From: Apiospora phragmitis
Lineage: Eukaryota > Ascomycota > Sordariomycetes > Amphisphaeriales > Apiosporaceae
NCBI GenBank assembly: GCA_038363925.1
Contig: JAQQWL010000018.1
Span: 372,001 to 436,000, forward strand
Length of the DNA stretch: 64,000 bases
Direction of reading: 5' to 3'
Positions within the stretch are counted from its first letter, which is position 1. Every line of letters begins with the position of its first letter. The position numbers were made by a program, and so were the translations under genes. Below are positions 62,145 through 64,000 of the stretch, piece by piece. The notes below the pieces were generated by a model. It worked only from the letters and a program-made list of their open reading frames with translations, was not told the origin of the DNA and made no database searches.

Positions 62145-63293
62145 CTAGTTAGCCCATAGCTCGATATCTCGGATGAATCTATGTGCGACGCCCTGCTTCA
62201 CGCCGTTTTTCGTATAGAATTCGACGTCTTATCTTTCTAACATAAGCTCCAGGTCCAGGCATTCGTCCAGTGTCAGCTTATATGCCTTTTGGTACTCTAT
62301 CCGAGTAGAAATGCTGCTGAATCGGGACTGTTGCTAGTCTATATAGCTCCGAACTGCATTATCAAGCGGTTCTGGGATCTGGAGTCTAGTCTTACGCGCT
62401 CCGCTTCCTATAGGGTCCGGCTGTAATCTACCCGGCTGCACGTTCGAAGCCTACGGAGATTGGGTGGGGAGCACATTAGTGATATTAATCGGCGGATAGC
62501 TCGACACAGATAGGGCTCGCCGCTTCCGTCGGCGCTCTACGTCCTACTGTACTTCGGCGTAAATCTGCTTACGAATATCTTCGGGAACGTCGTCGTAGCT
62601 CTGTAATGAACCACCGGTCTGTACGAATTTAATTATGCTTTCTAGATGATGCGTCTTTAGCTTATAATGCCTCTTGCCGACATTATCTATCCAGCAATGC
62701 GGGCCCAGGTTGCAAGGCGGCCCAGGACATCGCATAAGGTTGTAGACATGCCGCCATACGGACGGACTACCTGTACTACCCTCTTCGGCCTTAACTTCTA
62801 TATTCTGTCGCACGAGCATCTCCTGGGTGGCCGAAGGATGCTGTCGTTTAGTGCCTCGCCGGGAGGGGTTACCTAGGGTGCCGCCTGGCTCTATATAGTC
62901 AAACCTTATGTCTATTCGGAGCTTCTTTCCCACGCGTAATAAATGGCTCCAAGCCTGGAGCTGGGTCTCCAGTGCTGTCCAGTTAATCTCGAGTCCATTA
63001 AAATGCAAGTGGAGGTCATGCTCCGTACGGTCGGTCACGGATACTATAGCGGACGTGTTATCAGGTCGAAGAGCCTTATTGGGGAATTTCCTTGCTAACA
63101 ACTTGCTTAGCTTCTCTTGTAGTGTCGTAACCCAGAAGGTGTGAGGTAGTATTGCTAGGTTTAGCTCCGTCTGTTTGGCGACTTGTTTGCTATTCACAAG
63201 TACCTTCCACTCTATCGTATAGATAATTTGCGGCGTATCGTCCTCTGGTTGTGAGCGACAAAGTAGACGCCGAACGTACGGCTTCTGCGGCAC
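62145..63293 (-). pseudogene. Repeated Cys/His-cluster family, copy 3
   Basis: A more diverged member: DRTEHDLHLHFNGLEINW, LMRCPGPPCNLGPHCWID, HYKLKTHHLESIIKF and DDVPEDIRKQIYAEVQ, then a TAG at 62544-62546. The same frame continues through three more stops to the SAM-like end (LTLDECLDLELMLER, stop, DVEFYTKNGVKQGVAHRFI) and TAG 62145-62147. The stops fit Gln or Trp codons changed by CpA/TpG->TpA transitions. The frame is open for some codons upstream of 63293 but with stops near 63310, so the true start is lost. Confidence 0.75.
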
Positions 63294-63421
63294 ATCCCAT
63301 GCCTACCTGTCCTAGTACACGCAAGTACGCCCCAAGCAGCACAACAGAAGCAAAAGGACGACATCGACTGCTTCCGTGATAAAGTTACCAACGATGGGAA
63401 GATGGATGAGCTCGATTCTAG

Positions 63422-63515
63422 ACGGGAGACCAAGTGCACATCTGTGGCCGTGCTCCTCAGACCATATCAAATGACGGCTGTTGCTTAAGTAGCGTTATAC
63501 ATTTTAAAATGCAGT
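63422..63515. repeat. Dispersed repeat, copy 2 (pair of 31944-32040)
   Basis: Starts gggagaccaagtgcacatct and follows copy 1 closely to 'tgcttaagtagcgttata'. It lies just 5' of family copy 3. Confidence 0.6.
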
Positions 63516-63670
63516 TGCCGCAGTAGAGGCTCGAAAACTACGATCGATAACTGGGCCATGGGAACAGAGTATCTTGATGAACTGGCCCAAAGCGCCATCA
63601 CTATGCTCCAAATAGCATATCCCAGCCCGTTACCGGAGACCAGGGATCAACCAGATCCCAGATTGTCCGA

Positions 63671-64000
63671 TTATTCATCGCTGTCATTCCGATACTGGAT
63701 CGCCCATATCGCGGCCAACAGATCTTCTAGTCCATAGCCAATGGAGATGACCTAATTTGTCAGAGTATCCATTTTCATATGGGATAGACCACCACTCACC
63801 AGTAGCATGTAGAGCCTAAGTACAGGAAGAAGACGCCAGTCTTTGGCATACGTTATGCCCATAGCACCGGCTACGACCACCACCGAAAGAAGAAACGCCT
63901 CCATGAAGACGTAGCCCTTCATCCGGTGCTTTTTCTGAGAATACACTATCCATTCACACGCTACCCATAACCGAAATGCGGCTGCAGACACGAGCATGAC
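63671..64000 (-). CDS. Polytopic membrane protein, C-terminal part
   Basis: The exon entering from the right edge (64000-63800) reads RLWVACEWIVYSQKKHRMKG, a hydrophobic helix (AFLLSVVVVAGAMGITYA) and LPVLRLYMLL. A 48-nt intron (GTGAGT...AAATTAG) spans 63799-63752. The last exon (63751-63671) reads VISIGYGLEDLLAAIWAIQY and ends RNDSDE, TAA. Phases match. At least two membrane helices are visible. Family not recognised; the N-terminal part lies outside the window. Confidence 0.6.

Overview
The window comes from a filamentous ascomycete, probably a Sordariomycete. Genes are split by short introns (about 47-65 nt) with GTRAGT-type donors, CTAAC/CTGAC branch sites and YAG acceptors. The gene content fits: HET, NACHT-WD40 and NB-ARC-TPR proteins, an AA9 polysaccharide monooxygenase, LysM and GH18 proteins, and a BCS1-type AAA protein. 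Many pseudogenes carry CpA->TpA / TpG->TpA changes, the signature of repeat-induced point mutation (RIP). No tRNA, rRNA or CRISPR array was recognised.

Layout. 0-10 kb holds ordinary genes: a phosphotransferase tail, an ankyrin relic, a two-exon unknown, a 27-residue Cys-Gly mini-protein, a C2H2 protein, a three-exon unknown, and a BCS1-like AAA ATPase with a downstream unknown. 10-21 kb is accessory: copy 1 of a repeated Cys/His-rich family, a NACHT-WD40 NLR with six near-identical WD repeats, a small two-exon gene, a three-exon RING protein and a frameshifted gene. 21.6-22.5 kb is a complete five-exon AA9 gene. 24.7-28.1 kb is a decayed head-to-head pair: an NB-ARC-TPR NLR with an N-terminal sigma-like amyloid motif and a helical effector-like gene. 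28-34 kb has a HIT-domain gene running into a TPR scrap, a truncated cyclin and transposon-like debris. 34.4-37.9 kb has a HET protein and an orphan Rad9/Crb2-type BRCT fragment.

39.8-42.6 kb holds the most interesting locus: a second head-to-head pair, a HeLo-like effector (minus) and an NB-ARC NLR (plus). The effector C-terminus carries two copies of a short motif, and the NLR N-terminal exon carries the same motif with the same spacing (Q-x-F-G-x3-A-x3-S-x2-F-Q-G). This is the layout expected of fungal NLR/effector amyloid signalling. Both members look dead: both presumed start codons read ATA, the effector donor reads AT, and the NLR has stops and small deletions.

42.6-55.4 kb is a secreted/cell-wall block: a four-LysM protein, an HExxH secreted protein, a LysM-chitin-binding-GH18 chitinase, then a C2/AGC-pseudokinase/ankyrin fusion. 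Each has one or more single-base frameshifts, mostly in short G/C runs, which could be decay or assembly error. 55.7-59.9 kb has a DUF6594 fragment cut by a dispersed repeat, a third NB-ARC-TPR NLR and a SesB-like alpha/beta hydrolase. 60-64 kb has dec ayed copies 2 and 3 of the Cys/His family, two opposed DDE transposase relics and the end of a membrane protein.

Taken together, the window samples a fungal non-self-recognition and cell-death repertoire (four NLR loci, two effector-like genes, a SesB-like hydrolase and a HET protein) among repeats that have been mutated and rearranged, next to secreted genes for polysaccharide and chitin handling.
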